A DNA stretch of 64,000 bases, taken from the NCBI GenBank assembly GCA_039090855.1, contig CM077034.1:8448984-8512983 (forward strand), given 5' to 3'. The DNA is from Macrothele yani (Eukaryota > Arthropoda > Arachnida > Araneae > Macrothelidae). The notes under the pieces were generated by a model. The model ran no database searches. It saw nothing but the letters and a program-made list of their open reading frames with translations, and was not told the DNA's origin. Shown in pieces: positions 11,275-22,975 of this stretch (the stretch's first letter is position 1; the number at the start of each line of letters is the position of its first letter). Position numbers and translations under genes: made by a program.

Positions 11275-11770
11275 GGGTGTATTCGAAGGTCTCGGATTCC
11301 TGTGTTCGATAGCGAGTTGCATGGCATCCCAAATGTGTTCAATCACGTTCAGATCTGGGGACTTGGGTGGGAATGGCAACACCCCAAACTCAGATGAAGG
11401 CTCCTCTAACCATAATGTGGCGTCCCGACACTTGTGTTGTCCTGTTGAAACAGGCCCAACCCATTAGCATGAATGCAGGACATGAACGGATGTACCTCGT
11501 CAGGAAGAATGCGCACATAGCGTTGGTCGGTCACAGAAGTTTGTAGACGTACCAGGGTTCCCAGTGAAGTCCATCTAAACACACCCCATACCATTACGGA
11601 CCTCCCACCAGCAGGTACAGTACCCTGTTGACAGGCGGGATCCATGGCTTAATGGGATTTGCACCACACACGAATCCTTCCATCTGCCCGATACAGTTGG
11701 AAACGAGACTCGTCAGACCAGACTACATGTTTCCAGTCATTAAGTGTCCAGTGGCGGTATTGCCGTGCCG
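11146..11770 (-). pseudogene. Tc1 transposase, catalytic and C-terminal half
   Basis: The minus strand carries the HWTLNDWKHVVWSDESRFQL region (first catalytic D in WSDES), then GRIRVWCKSH and a stop (TAA) near 11650. MVWGVFRW follows, then FQQDNTS (second catalytic D), a frameshift, and PPKSPDLNVIEHIWDA with the catalytic E. It ends in LVESMPRRISAVLRSRGVPT. At least one nonsense codon and one frameshift make it a pseudogene. The last 40 codons are the unit repeated 29 times to the left. Confidence 0.88.
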
Positions 11771-11779
11771 TAGCGAGGC

Positions 11780-13479
11780 TATAACGAAGTAAATTTCTCC
11801 GTCATTTTTATCCGCGCCGGGGTTCGAACCCGGGTCCACTCATTCCGGAATAAGTTGCTCTACCAATTAAGCTACGCGGACATTTGTTCTGATTCCTATC
11901 TGCCTTTATGTCGTGTGCGTCCTGCTGGCAGGTACGTCACATCTCCTCTCCTGGTACGTTACATCATCTCCCCATTATTTTATTTATTTATTTTTTTTTT
12001 TCGAAGTGCTGGAGAAGGGATTCTCTTATTTTTCCTATCTCGCGGTGTGGAAATAACATCACACCATTGCGAGATTTTTGAACGGTCGGGTCATCCGGGT
12101 AGTTCGGGCGCCATTATAACGAAGTAAATTTCTCCGTCATTTTTGGTCTACGCCGGGATTCGAACCCGAGGCCGCTTATTCCGGAACAAGTCGCTCTACC
12201 AACTGAGCTACGCAGACATGTATTCTGATTCCTATCTGCCTTTATGTCGTGTGCGTCCTGCTGGCAGGTACGTCACATCTCCCCCCCGAAAGAGGGCAGG
12301 GGGCATGGCCCACGGGTCAGCCGTGACTATGAATCGTTGCAGGCAGACAACCACTGAAGAACGTGCACTTGAGAACTCCCCGTCAATCTGGTGTGTGGAA
12401 TGCAACGTCACACACATTTATTTTTCGAAGCACTGGAGAAGGGATTCTCTGATTTTCCTATCTCGCGGTGTGGAAATAACATCACACCAATGCGAGATTT
12501 TGAACGGTCGGGTCATCCGGATAGTTCGGGCGCCATTATAACGAAGTAATATTTCTCCGTCATTTTTATCCGCGCCGGGGTTCGAACCCGGGTCCACTCA
12601 TTCCGGAATAAGTTGCTCTACCAATTAAGCTACGCGGACATTTGTTCTGATTCCTATCTGCCTTTATGTCGTGTGCGTCCTGCTGGCAGGTACGTCACAT
12701 CTCCTCTCCTGGTACGTTACATCATCTCCCCATTATTTTATTTATTTATTTTTTTTTCGAAGTGCTGGAGAAGGGATTCTCTTATTTTTCCTATCTCGCG
12801 GTGTGGAAATAACATCACACCATTGCGAGATTTTTGAACGGTCGGGTCATCCGGGTAGTTCGGGCGCCATTATAACGAAGTAAATTTCTCCGTCATTTTT
12901 GGTCTACGCCGGGATTCGAACCCGAGGCCGCTTATTCCGGAACAAGTCGCTCTACCAACTGAGCTACGCAGACATGTATTCTGATTCCTATCTGCCTTTA
13001 TGTCGTGTGCGTCCTGCTGGCAGGTACGTCACATCTCCCCCCCCGAAAGAGGGCAGGGGGCATGGCCCACGGGTCAGCCGTGACTATGAATCGTTGCAGG
13101 CAGACAACCACTGAAGAACGTGCACTTGAGAACTCCCCGTCAATCTGGTGTGTGGAATGCAACGTCACACACATTTATTTTTCGAAGCACTGGAGAAGGG
13201 ATTCTCTGATTTTTCCTATCTCGCGGTGTGGAAATAACATCACACCAATGCGAGATTTTGAACGGTCGGGTCATCCGGATAGTTCGGGCACCATTATAAC
13301 GAAGTAATATTTCTCCGTCATTTTTATCCGCGCCGGGGTTCGAACCCGGGTCCACTCATTCCGGAATAAGTTGCTCTACCAATTAAGCTACGCGGACATT
13401 TGTTCTGATTCCTATCTGCCTTTATGTCGTGTGCGTCCTGCTGGCAGGTACGTCACATCTCCTCTCCTGGTACGTTACA
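11780..13479 (-). mobile_element. 1.7-kb composite tRNA-carrying element, 758-bp tandem structure
   Basis: It starts TATAACG and ends CGTTACA, with 4-bp flanking duplication AGGC at 11776-11779 and 13480-13483. The insertion splits the Tc1 transposase. Internally a 758-bp block is repeated (two copies plus a partial third). Each block holds two types of tRNA-like module on the minus strand. Type A lies at 11810-11881, 12568-12639 and 13326-13397; type B at 12146-12217 and 12902-12973. Type B has a clean acceptor pairing GTCTGCG/CGTAGAC. Modules are followed by CGAAG..CTGGAGAAGGG spacers ending GGGCGCCAT. Units differ by only a few bases, so the tandem expansion is recent. Confidence 0.8.
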
Positions 13480-13483
13480 AGGC

Positions 13484-13875
13484 GTATAGCACTGTGTCGT
13501 GCACCCACCAAGGGGACTCGAGTTGGGCGTCGGCTCCCAAAGCCCATATCGTGCAGGGTACTTTGCACAGTCCGGACGCTGATGCTTGTTGAGGCTCCAG
13601 CATTGAATTCAGATGCTACCTGCGAAAGTGTCGCGTGAAACGATTCTTGACAGCCGACGATGGTCACGTTCACCCAATGTCTTTTTGCGGCCACACTGGT
13701 ATCGTAGGTTGGAGGTTTTGCCGGAATTCTTATAGTCACGGTACAACCTTGCAATGGTCTTCCGTGAAAACCCGAACTTCGTTTCTATCTCCGAAATACT
13801 ATGGCCCATCTCACAAGCGCCAACTATGACACCGCGTTGAAAATCGCTTAAATCGTTATTACTTGTCATTCTCAT
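13484..13875 (-). pseudogene. Tc1 transposase, N-terminal half
   Basis: Minus-strand reading starts MRMTSNNDLSDFQRGVIVGA, the first helix-turn-helix of a Tc1 DNA-binding domain. ISEIETKFGFSRKTIARLYR (the recognition helix region) and CGRKKTLGERDHRRL (GRP/K-rich linker) follow. Then a shift of frame leads to ISVRTVQSTLHDMGFGSRRP, the second helix-turn-helix. It ends at the nested insertion just after ARHSAIRL. I chose the start at 13875 because an upstream in-frame ATG (13902) adds residues not typical of the family. The frameshift near 13620-13750 marks it as dead. Confidence 0.85.
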
Positions 13876-13982
13876 GCCGAAAACAGCCCTGACAGCTGGC
13901 AAGGATGTCTATCGCTTTATATACGCACTGGCGGAGGCAACCGAGTACGCGCATAGGTGACGTTTTTTGGCACTTCAGTGTA

Positions 13983-14351
13983 TGTGACTGATGAGTTATT
14001 TTTAATGAGGTAGGAATAAAAATTATTTTTTATTCTGTTAAATATGATTTTTCCATGATTGAAGTAGTAAAGTTGGGTAATAATAAGTATATTGAATTTA
14101 TTTGCGTTAACTTTGATGTGCGATTGAAAAGAAATCTGAGAATGTGTATGATATTTTAGTTCAATTAATCTAATAAATTTGTTTTGTAATATTTAAAGTT
14201 TCTTGAAGTTATATTTTGTGGTCTGACCCCACGTTAAAATCACATAGTTTATATGCGACTGAAATAAAGTATAGTATAAAAGAATCAAAGTCTTAGGAGA
14301 GAGATTTGTTAATACTGTAGAGACAATAACAATATTTTTGGAGATTTTATG
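13983..14351. other. AT-rich non-coding stretch
   Basis: No gene seen. The AT-rich sequence lies between the Tc1 right end and a retrotransposon RT fragment. Its composition resembles the 3' parts of the RT relics near 34.1 and 36.2 kb, so it may be decayed retrotransposon, but I could not align it with confidence. Confidence 0.4.
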
Positions 14352-14591
14352 TTAAATAACATTTACATGTGTATTCCATTTAATGTCAGCATTAATAGTT
14401 ATACCCAAGTATAATAATGAGGTAACAGCCTCTATACTTTTATTTTTCATAGTGAAAGTTAACCCTTTAACCGGCTGGAAGGAAATGGCTAAAATCAGCT
14501 CCAACGAATATATTCTCTGTCTAAAAAGAGACTGCAACAAAAGAACCTGCGCATCAGAAAACGTTTCTTTCCCTTTAGCTTTGTTGTTCAA
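14352..14591 (-). pseudogene. Non-LTR reverse transcriptase C-terminal fragment
   Basis: The minus-strand frame ends with VTSLLYLGITINADIKWNTH. This resembles the post-palm 'KYLGVxID..LxWxxHI' block of LINE reverse transcriptases. The preceding FTMKNKSIEAV is similar to FTMNNNKIEAM in the relic at 35.8 kb, so both probably come from one family. The first half of this frame (near 14591) has no recognisable match. It directly precedes the 96-bp satellite. Confidence 0.5.
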
Positions 14592-14689
14592 AGGAAATAG
14601 TCATTTACGGTGAGGATCGACAGTATTTCAAGATATACTTTATTGGCAAAAACATAGGGAATACAGGCGTACCACATATGGCAAAATAA

Positions 14690-15762
14690 ACAACAAAACA
14701 ATGAGCGATACTTATGAAATATTACAGGTGAATGTGATACGGCAGTCAACTGAGGACGACAAAATGTTAAAATCGATAATAAGGAACAATACATGCTTGA
14801 GGAATACTGATGAAATATTACAGGTGAATGTGATACGGCAGTCAACTAAATATGACAAAATGTTAAAATCGATAATAAGGAACAATATATGCTTGAGGAA
14901 TACTGATGAAATATTACAGGTGAATGTGATACGGCAGTCAACTAAGGATGACAAAATGTTAAAATCGATAAAAAGGAACAATACATGCTTGAGGAATACT
15001 GATGAAATATTACAGGTGAATGTGATACGGCAGTCAACTAAGGATGACAAAATGTTAAAATCGATAATAAGGAACAATATATGCATGAGGAATACTGATG
15101 AAATATTACAGGTGAATGTGATACGGCAGTCAACTAAGGATGACAAAATGTTAAAATCGATAATAAGGAACAATACATGCTTGAGGAATACTGATGAAAT
15201 ATTACAGGTGAATGTGATACGGCAGTCAACTGAGGATGACAAAATGTTAAAATCGATAATAAGGAACAATACATGCTTGAGGAATACTGATGAAATATTA
15301 CAGGTGAATGTGATACGGCCGTCAACTGAGGACGACAAAATGTTAAAATCGATAATAAGGAACAATATATGCTTGAGGAATACTGATGAAATATTACAGG
15401 TGAATGTGATACGGCAGTCAACTAAGGATGACAAAATGTTGAAATCGATAATAAGGAACAATATATGCTTGAGGAATACTGATGAAATATTACATGTGAA
15501 TGTGATACGGCAGTCAACTAAGGATGACAAAATGTTAAAATCGATAATAAGGAACAATATATGCTTGAGGAATACTGATGAAATATTACAGGTGAATGTG
15601 ATACGGCAGTCAACTAAGGATGACAAAATGTTAAAATCGATAATAAGGAACAATATATGCTTGAGGAATACTGATGAAATATTACAGGTGAATGTGATAC
15701 GGCAGTCAACTAAGGATGACAAAATGTTAAAATCGATAATAAGGAACAATATATGCTTGAGG
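14690..15762. repeat. 96-bp satellite block 1
   Basis: About 11 monomers. The first is degenerate (14690-14715). The block ends with TATGCTTGAGG at 15752-15762, the left copy of the target-site duplication of the RTE element that follows. Confidence 0.9.
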
Positions 15763-15986
15763 TCCCACTTGATCTTTTGTAGTTCCTCTTCCAATTCAAG
15801 AAGCCTTGAATCAGAAGATAGGGAGCGTCCGTTGTACGTAGCCAAGGTCAGCATCAGATGGCAGCCTAGTCCGGTCTTCCGGGGATTCTTAGCACCCTCT
15901 GCCTTCATGTCGCACTGGCCGCTGCCTTGGCCAGGTACATTCCAGCTGCCGGAGACTGAGGGCCAAGATTTAAGTTGTGGAGTCAT
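15763..15986 (-). pseudogene. RTE ORF N-terminus, in the inverted 5' segment
   Basis: The antisense frame reads MTPQLKSWPSVSGSWNVPGQ, then GCHLMLTLATYNGRSLSSDS and RLLELEEELQKIKWD at the satellite junction. LATYNGRSLSS is the 'NxRTL' opening strand of AP-like endonucleases. The true start is probably this methionine, because copies at 47119 and 55883 begin identically. It is separated from the body by the inversion and cannot be translated with it. Confidence 0.8.
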
Positions 15987-16189
15987 TTTAGAGGGGTTTG
16001 GCCATAACTCACCACGCTGGCCAAGCGGGTTGGTGAGTGTGGGATAGCATTTCCTCTAATCCCGATGGTATAGTTATACCGCTATCGGCGGTCGTCAGAG
16101 CCACTTTAGTGGGAACAGGATGTACCACGAGAAGGCGGGGTTGACATTTGTCAAGGAGAGGCTGTGATGTTACGCATCACCTGACCTTA

Positions 16190-16495
16190 CATAAGTGGGA
16201 CATCGTCGGGCTAAGTGAGGTAAGGAGAAAAGGAGAAGATCTCATTGAACTGAAAAGTGGACATCTCTTCTACTATCGTGGGACAGATACTGGCAGAACT
16301 AGTGGTGTTGGATTTATAATAAACAAGAAACTGAAGGATAAAGTTGTAGAAGTTGAAAGTTCCTCTGACAGAGCTGCACGACTCGTTATCCAACTCTCGA
16401 GAAGATACCAGGCTCAGATCATTCAAACTTATGCACCCACCACAAGTCATCCTGAAGAAGAAATTGAAGAATTTTTGAGGAAATTCGTCATCTAA
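16190..16495 (+). pseudogene. RTE endonuclease domain, first part
   Basis: The frame reads KWDIVGLSEVRRKGEDLIEL with the catalytic-site block GLSEVRR (E), then VQTYAPTTSH-type sequence (here IIQTYAPTTSHPEEE). It goes out of frame at about 16470, where one A is missing relative to the copies at 46.6 and 55.4 kb (TTTTTGAGG versus TTTTATGAGG). It is part of the same ORF as 16516-18558. Confidence 0.85.
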
Positions 16496-16515
16496 ATAAT
16501 AAAGGTAAGCAGCAC

Positions 16516-18558
16516 TTGAAAATAATTATGGGAGATTTCAATGCAAAAATAGGGCAACGGCAACAGAATGAAACTTCAGTAGGTAAATTCGGTCACGGCA
16601 ACAGAAACCAGCGTGGAAATACTCTCGTTGAGTTTGCAGAGGCAGAAGGGTTTTTCATCTTGAACTCCTTCTTCAAGAAAAAGCCACACAGGAAATGGAC
16701 ATGGAGACATCCAAATGGGACGACAAGTGAAATTGATTTTATTATGTGTAACAAAAAATTCGTCATAGAAGACTGCAGTGTGCTAAACAAGTTCAACACA
16801 GGTAGTGACCATACATTGGTGAGATGTAAGATGCACCTCAACACTAAACTCGAACGTAGGAAGCTCATAAGACAAACAAAATCTATTGACATAACCAACC
16901 TTAAAAAACACCATAATACCTTCAAGTTGGAACTGAAGAACAGATTATCTGCTTTAGAAGGACTAACATCGGAAGAAGTGGATATTTTGGAAGTTAACAG
17001 AAAAGTAACCAAAGCTCTTATGGAAACAGCAACAAAATTAGCTGGGTCTAAGAACAAGTTGCATGTGAACAAATTATCAGGAAAAACCAAAATGTTGATG
17101 CAAAAAAGAAGAGAGATGAGGACAACTAAAGAAGATGTGACTTCCAAAGTGGAATATATAGAGCTATGCAAAACAATACGAAAAAGTATCACTGAAGACG
17201 TAAGGAAATTCAACTGTGAACTAGTAAGGAAAGCAATTGAAAACAACCAAAGCCTAAAGATAGCAAAGGGACATCTCAGTAAGGGAAGAAAACAGATTAT
17301 GGCACTGAGAAAAGAAGATGGTTCTGTAACAAGAAATAGAGGCGAGATTTTGACAAGAGTGAAAGATTTCTACTCCAAATTATATGAAAGGGATGATACA
17401 TGTACTCCAGACATCATGAAAGGTACCAGTACCAGAGTTCTTCCAGTCCTTCCAGCAGAAGTTGCACATGCAATCAAGAACATGAAGCGGGGAAAAGCTC
17501 CAGGAGAAGATGGAATTACTGTAGACATCATACAAGAAGCAAGTGGAGAAATCGAAACAGTACTCGCCCAAATTTTCACTCGATGCCTTAATGAAGGTAA
17601 AATTCCTGAGGATTGGAACAACGCTACAATGATCTTGCTACATAAAAAAGGTGACATTGAGGATCTCGGGAACTACAGACCTATCAGCCTCCTATCAGTG
17701 GCTTATAAAATCTTCACTAAAGTTCTTTCACACCGCTTGAAGCTGACACTGGACATGGCTCAACCGAGAGAACAAGCTGGATTCAGGAGTGGCTACAGCA
17801 CAATAGATCATATCCACGTACTGAGAGAACTAATTGAAAGAGCGAGGGAATATGAGCTTCCATTGTGCATGGCTTTTATCGATTATGAAAAGGCCTTTGA
17901 TTCGGTGAAACCATCAGCAGTTGCAATGGCTCTGAAATCCTGCGGAATTGAAGATGCATACATTAATATTATTAATAACATCTATGAAAATGCAAGTGCA
18001 AAGATTCGGCTGTTTGAAAATACAACACACATAAAAATTGGAAAAGGAGTGAGACAAGGTGACACCATATCTCCGAAGCTCTTTAATGCCACATTGGAAA
18101 ATGTCTTTCAATCACTGAACTGGGAAAACAAAGGGATAAAGATTAATGGAGATTATCTAACCCACCTTCGTTTTGCTGATGACATAGTCATTTTTGCAAC
18201 TACCCCATCAGAGCTACAGAGTATGATCCAGGAACTTGCTGACAAGAGTAAAGAAGTGGGATTAAAAATGAACTTTCAGAAGACAAAAGTGATGTACAAT
18301 GCTTTTACAAGAAATGAAGATTTATCGATTGATGGAGAAAAGCTGGAGATAACAGACACGTACGTTTATCTTGGACAGCAGATATCAAGTGTGGGTCACA
18401 TTGGTGAAGAAATTAATCGGCGTACAAAACTTGCCTGGAGAGCTTTTGGAAGAAACAGCATATTTTCAAGAGCAATATGCCATTATGTCTTAAAAGAAAA
18501 GTGTTTGATCAATGTATCCTTCCAGTGCTTACGTATGGTGCAGAGACGTGGACCTTAG
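16516..18558 (+). pseudogene. RTE endonuclease/reverse transcriptase ORF, main part
   Basis: This is the longest transposon frame in the window (680 codons). Residues 6-9 GDFN and 97-99 SDH are AP-endonuclease catalytic motifs. The RT follows: NYRPISLL, then AFIDYEKAF (453-461, first catalytic Asp), GVRQGDTISPKLF, and FADD at 553-556 (catalytic pair). KTKVMYNAFTR and YVYLGQQISS complete the palm and thumb. It ends early in NVSFQCLRMVQRRGP because one A is missing near 18464 (CATATTTTC versus CATAATTTTC). The catalytic residues look intact, so the copy is fairly young but dead from two frameshifts and the 5' inversion. Confidence 0.93.
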
Positions 18559-18935
18559 CTAAAAGAGACATACAAAGGCTGCAGACAACTCAAAGCAGCA
18601 TGGAGAGGTGCATGCTTGGTGTAACCAGGAGAGACAAGAAGAGGAACACATGGATCCGAAAAATGACAAGAGTGGAAGACATCATGATCAGAGTTAAATC
18701 CCTGAAATGGCAATGGGCTGGACATACTGCCAGAAGAACAGACCATCGATGGACAGCCGAAATTTTAGGTTGGATTCCAAGGGACAGGAAAAGACCCAGA
18801 AGAAGACCACATGGGAGATGGGTGGATGAAATTCGAAAGTATGCAGGGGTGACATGGAGGAGACTGGCACAAGACAGACCGTTGTGGAGGAAACTTGGGG
18901 AGACCTTCGTCCAGCAGTGGATTGATAATGGTTGA
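18477..18935 (+). pseudogene. RTE ORF C-terminal domain
   Basis: This continues the previous ORF in another frame: MPLCLKRKVFDQCILPVLTY, then VKSLKWQWAGHTARR, WIPRDRKRPRRRPHGRW and a stop after QQWIDNG. The basic, Trp-rich tail is shared by all seven RTE copies in the window. (ATG)n follows directly and is taken as the 3' end of the element. Confidence 0.9.
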
Positions 18936-18950
18936 CAATGATGATGATGA

Positions 18951-19913
18951 TATGCTTGAGGAATACTGATGAAATATTACAGGTGAATGTGATACGGCAG
19001 TCAACTAAGGATGACAAAATGTTGAAATCGATAATAAGGAACAATATATGCTTGAGGAATACTGATGAAATATTACAGGTGAATGTGATACGGCAGTCAA
19101 CTAAGGATGACAAAATGTTAAAATCGATAATAAGGAACAATACATGCTTGAGGAATACTGATGAAATATTACAGGTGAATGTGATACGGCAGTCAACTAA
19201 GGATGACAAAATGTTAAAATCGATAATAAGGAACACTACATGCTTGAGGAATACTGATGAAATATTACAGGTGAATGTGATACGGCAGTCAACTGAGGAT
19301 GACCAAATGTTAAAATCTATAATAAGGAACAATACATGCTTGAGGAATACTGATGAAATATTACAGGTGAATGTGATACGGCAGTCAACTGAGGATGACC
19401 AAATGTTAAAATCGATAATAAGGAACAATATATGCTTGAGGAATACTGATGAAATATTACAGGTGAATGTGATACGGCAGTCAACTGAGGATGACAAAAT
19501 GTTAAAATCGAAAATAAGGAACAATACATGCTTGAGGAATACTGATGAAATACTACAGGTGAATGTGATACGGCAGTCAACTAAGGATGACAAAATGTTA
19601 AAATCGATAGTAAGGAACAATACATGCTTGAGGAATACTGATGAAATATTACAGGTGAATGTGATACGGCAGTCAACTGAGGATGACCAAATGTTAAAAT
19701 CGATAATAAGGAACAATACATGCTGGAGGAATACTGATGAAATATTACAGGTGAATGTGATACGGCAGTCAACTAAGGATGACAAAATGTTAAAATCGAT
19801 AATAAGGAACAATATATGCTTGAGGAATACTGATGAAATATTACAGGTGAATGTGATACGGCAGTCAACTGAGGATGACAAAATGTTAAAATCGATAATA
19901 AGGAACAATATAT
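18951..19913. repeat. 96-bp satellite block 2
   Basis: About 10 monomers between the longest RTE copy and the first truncated copy. It includes several monomers with the GATGACC variant (CAAATG preceded by an extra C substitution) that are rare in other blocks. Confidence 0.9.
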
Positions 19914-20764
19914 TTTTCAGTCGCTGAGCTGGGAAAACAAGGGGATAAAGATTAATGGAGATTATCTAACCCACCTTCGTTTTGCTGATGACGTAGTCAT
20001 TTTTCCAACTAGCCCATCAGAACTGCAGAGTATGATCCAGGAACTTGCTGACAAGAGTAAAGAAGTGGGATTAAAAATGAACTTTCAGAAGACAAAAGTG
20101 ATGTTCAATGCTTTTACAAGAAATGAAGATTTATCGATTGATGGAGAAAAGCTGGAGATAAGAGACACGTACCTTTATCTTGGACAGCAGATATCAAGTG
20201 AGGGTCACATTGATGAAGAAATTAATCGGCGTACAAAACTTGCCTGGAGAGCTTTTTGGAAGAAACAGCATAATTTTCAAGAGCAATATGCCATTATGTC
20301 TTAAAAGAAAAGTGTTTGATCAATGCATCCTTCCAGTGCTTACGTATGGTGCAGAGACGTGGACCTTAACTAAAAGAGACATACAAAGGCTGCAGACAAC
20401 TCAAAGCAGCATGGTGAGGTGCATACTTGGTGTAACCAGGAGAGATAAGAAGAGGAACTCGTGGATCCGAAAAATGACAAAAGTGGAAGACATCATGATC
20501 AGAGTTAAATCCCTGAAATGGCAATGGGCTGGACATACTGCCAGAAGGACAGGTCATCGATGGACAGCCGAAATTTTAGATTGGATTCCAAGGGACAGGA
20601 AAAGACCCAGAAGAAGACCACATGGGAGATGGGTGGATGAAATTCGAAAGTATGCAGGGGTGGCATGGAGGAGACTGGCACAAGACAGACCGTTGTGGAG
20701 GAAACTTGGGGAGACCTTCGTCCAGCAGTGGATTGATAATGGTTGACAATGATGATGATGATGA
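19914..20764 (+). mobile_element. 5'-truncated RTE copy a
   Basis: It starts at TTTTCAGTCGCTGAGCTGG within the RT (just before the catalytic FADD) and ends in (ATG)n. The left junction AACAATATAT/TTTTCAG and the right junction GATGA/TATGCTTGAGG are the same in copies at 22976, 25752 and 28437. The frame shows FADDVVIF and QELADKSKEVGLKMNF, then a one-T insertion near 20256 (GAGCTTTTTGG) shifts it. The C-terminal tail is open at 20180-20746. Confidence 0.9.
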
Positions 20765-22975
20765 TATGCTTGAGGAATACTCATGAAATATTACAGGTGA
20801 ATGTGATACGGCAGTCAACTAAGGATGACAAAATGTTGAAATCGATAATAAGGAACAATATATGCTTGAGGAATACTGATGAAATATTACAGGTGAATGT
20901 GATACGGCAGTCAACTAAGGATGACAAAATGTTAAAATCGATAATAAGGAACAATATATGCTTGAGGAATACTGATGAAATATTACAGGTGAATGTGATA
21001 CGGCAGTCAACTAAGGATGACCAAATGTTAAAATCGATAATAAGGAACAATTTATGCTTGAGGAATACTGATGAAATATTACAGGTGAATGTGATACGGC
21101 AGTCAACTGAGGATGACAAAATGTTAAAATCGATAATAAGGAACAATACATGCTTGAGGAATACTGATGAAATATTACAGGTGAATGTGATACGGCAGTC
21201 AACTAAGGATGACCAAATGTTAAAATCGATAATATGGAACAATTTATGCTTGAGGAATACTGATGAAATATTACAGGTGAATGTGATACGGCAGTCAACT
21301 GAGGATGACAAAATGTTAAAATCGATAATAAGGAACAATACATGCTTGAGGAATACTGATGAAATATTACAGGTGAATGTGATACGGCAGTCAACTAAGG
21401 ATGACAAAATGTTAAAATCGATAATAAGGAACAATATATGCTTGAGGAATACTGATGAAATACTACAGGTGAATGTGATACGGCAGTCAACTAAGGATGA
21501 CAAAATGTTAAAATCGATAATAAGGAACACTACATGCTTGAGGAATACTGATGAAATATTACAGGTGAATGTGATACGGCAGTCAACTGAGGATGACAAA
21601 ATGTTAAAATCGATAATAAGGAACAATTTATGCTTGAGGAATACTGATGAAATATTACAGGTGAATGTGATACGGCAGTCAACTAAGGATGACAAAATGT
21701 TAAAATCGATAATAAGGAACAATATATGCTTGAGGAATACTGATGAAATACTACAGGTGAATGTGATACGGCAGTCAACTAAGGATGACAAAATGTTAAA
21801 ATCGATAATAAGGAACAATACATGCTTGAGGAATACTGATGAAATATTACAGGTGAATGTGATACGGCAGTCAACTGAGGATGACAAAATGTTAAAATCG
21901 ATAATAAGGAACAATACATGCTTGAGGAATACTGATGAAATATTACAGGTGAATGTGATACGGCCGTCAACTAAGGATGACAAAATGTTAAAATCGATAA
22001 TAAGGAACAATATATGCTTGAGGAATACTGATGAAATATTACAGGTGAATGTGATACGGCAGTCAAATAAGGATGACAAAATGTTAAAATCGATAATAAG
22101 GAACAATATATGCTTGAGGAATACTGATGAAATACTACAGGTGAATGTGATACGGCAGTCAACTAAGGATGACAAAATGTTAAAATCGATAATAAGGAAC
22201 AATACATGCTTGAGGAATACTGATGAAATATTACAGGTGAATGTGATACGGCAGTCAACTGAGGATGACAAAATGTTAAAATCGATAATAAGGAACAATA
22301 CATGCTTGAGGAATACTGATGAAATATTACAGGTGAATGTGATACGGCAGTCAACTGATTATGACAAAATGTTAAAATCGATAATAAGGAACAATATATG
22401 CTTGAGGAATACTGATGAAATATTACAGGTGAATGTGATACGGCCGTCAACTAAGGATGACAAAATGTTAAAATCGATAATAAGGAACAATATATGCTTG
22501 AGGAATACTGATGAAATATTACAGGTGAATGTGATACGGCAGTCAAATAAGGATGACAAAATGTTAAAATCGATAATAAGGAACAATATATGCTTGAGGA
22601 ATACTGATGAAATACTACAGGTGAATGTGATACGGCAGTCAACTAAGGATGACAAAATGTTAAAATCGATAATAAGGAACAATACATGCTTGAGGAATAC
22701 TGATGAAATATTACAGGTGAATGTGATACGGCAGTCAACTAAGGATGACAAAATGTTAAAATCGATAATAAGGAACAATATATGCTTGAGGAATACTGAT
22801 GAAATATTACAGGTGAATGTGATACAGCAGTCAACTAAGGATGACAAAATGTTAAAATCGATAATAAGGAACAATATATGCTTGAGGAATACTGATGAAA
22901 TATTACAGGTGAATGTGATACGGCAGTCAACTGAGGATGACAAAATGTTAAAATCGATAATAAGGAACAATATAT
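20765..22975. repeat. 96-bp satellite block 3
   Basis: About 23 monomers. From about 21950 onward a five-monomer pattern (480 bp) begins: CGGCCGTCAACTAAGG, CAGTCAAATAAGG, CAGTCAACTAAGG, CAGTCAACTGAGG and CAGTCAACTGATTATG types in that order. Confidence 0.9.

Larger units (their letters stand above)
11146..13980 (-). mobile_element. Tc1-like transposon, degraded, split by a nested element
   Basis: The transposase N-terminal half lies at 13484-13875 and the C-terminal half at 11146-11770, both on the minus strand. A 1.7-kb insertion separates them. The outer right end reads GGCACTTCAGTG at 13969-13980 followed by TA, typical of a Tc1 inverted-repeat terminus at a TA target. No matching left terminus was found. 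On that side the 3' end of the gene has expanded into the 148-bp satellite. The element is inactive. Confidence 0.8.
15763..18950 (+). mobile_element. RTE-type LINE, longest copy, 5' end inverted
   Basis: An 11-bp perfect duplication TATGCTTGAGG (15752-15762 and 18951-18961) flanks it. The body is sense from about 16190 to a 3' (ATG)n tail. The first 290 bp (15763 to about 16055) are the 5' end in antisense: they encode, on minus, the start MTPQLKSWPSVSGSWNVPGQ down to KWD, and the sense body restarts at KWDIVGLSEVRR. This is the pattern of 5' inversion by twin priming. About 135 bp at 16056-16190 are not matched elsewhere in the window. Endonuclease plus RT without RNase H, about 3.1 kb, short 3' end and microsatellite tail all fit the RTE clade. 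Confidence 0.88.
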
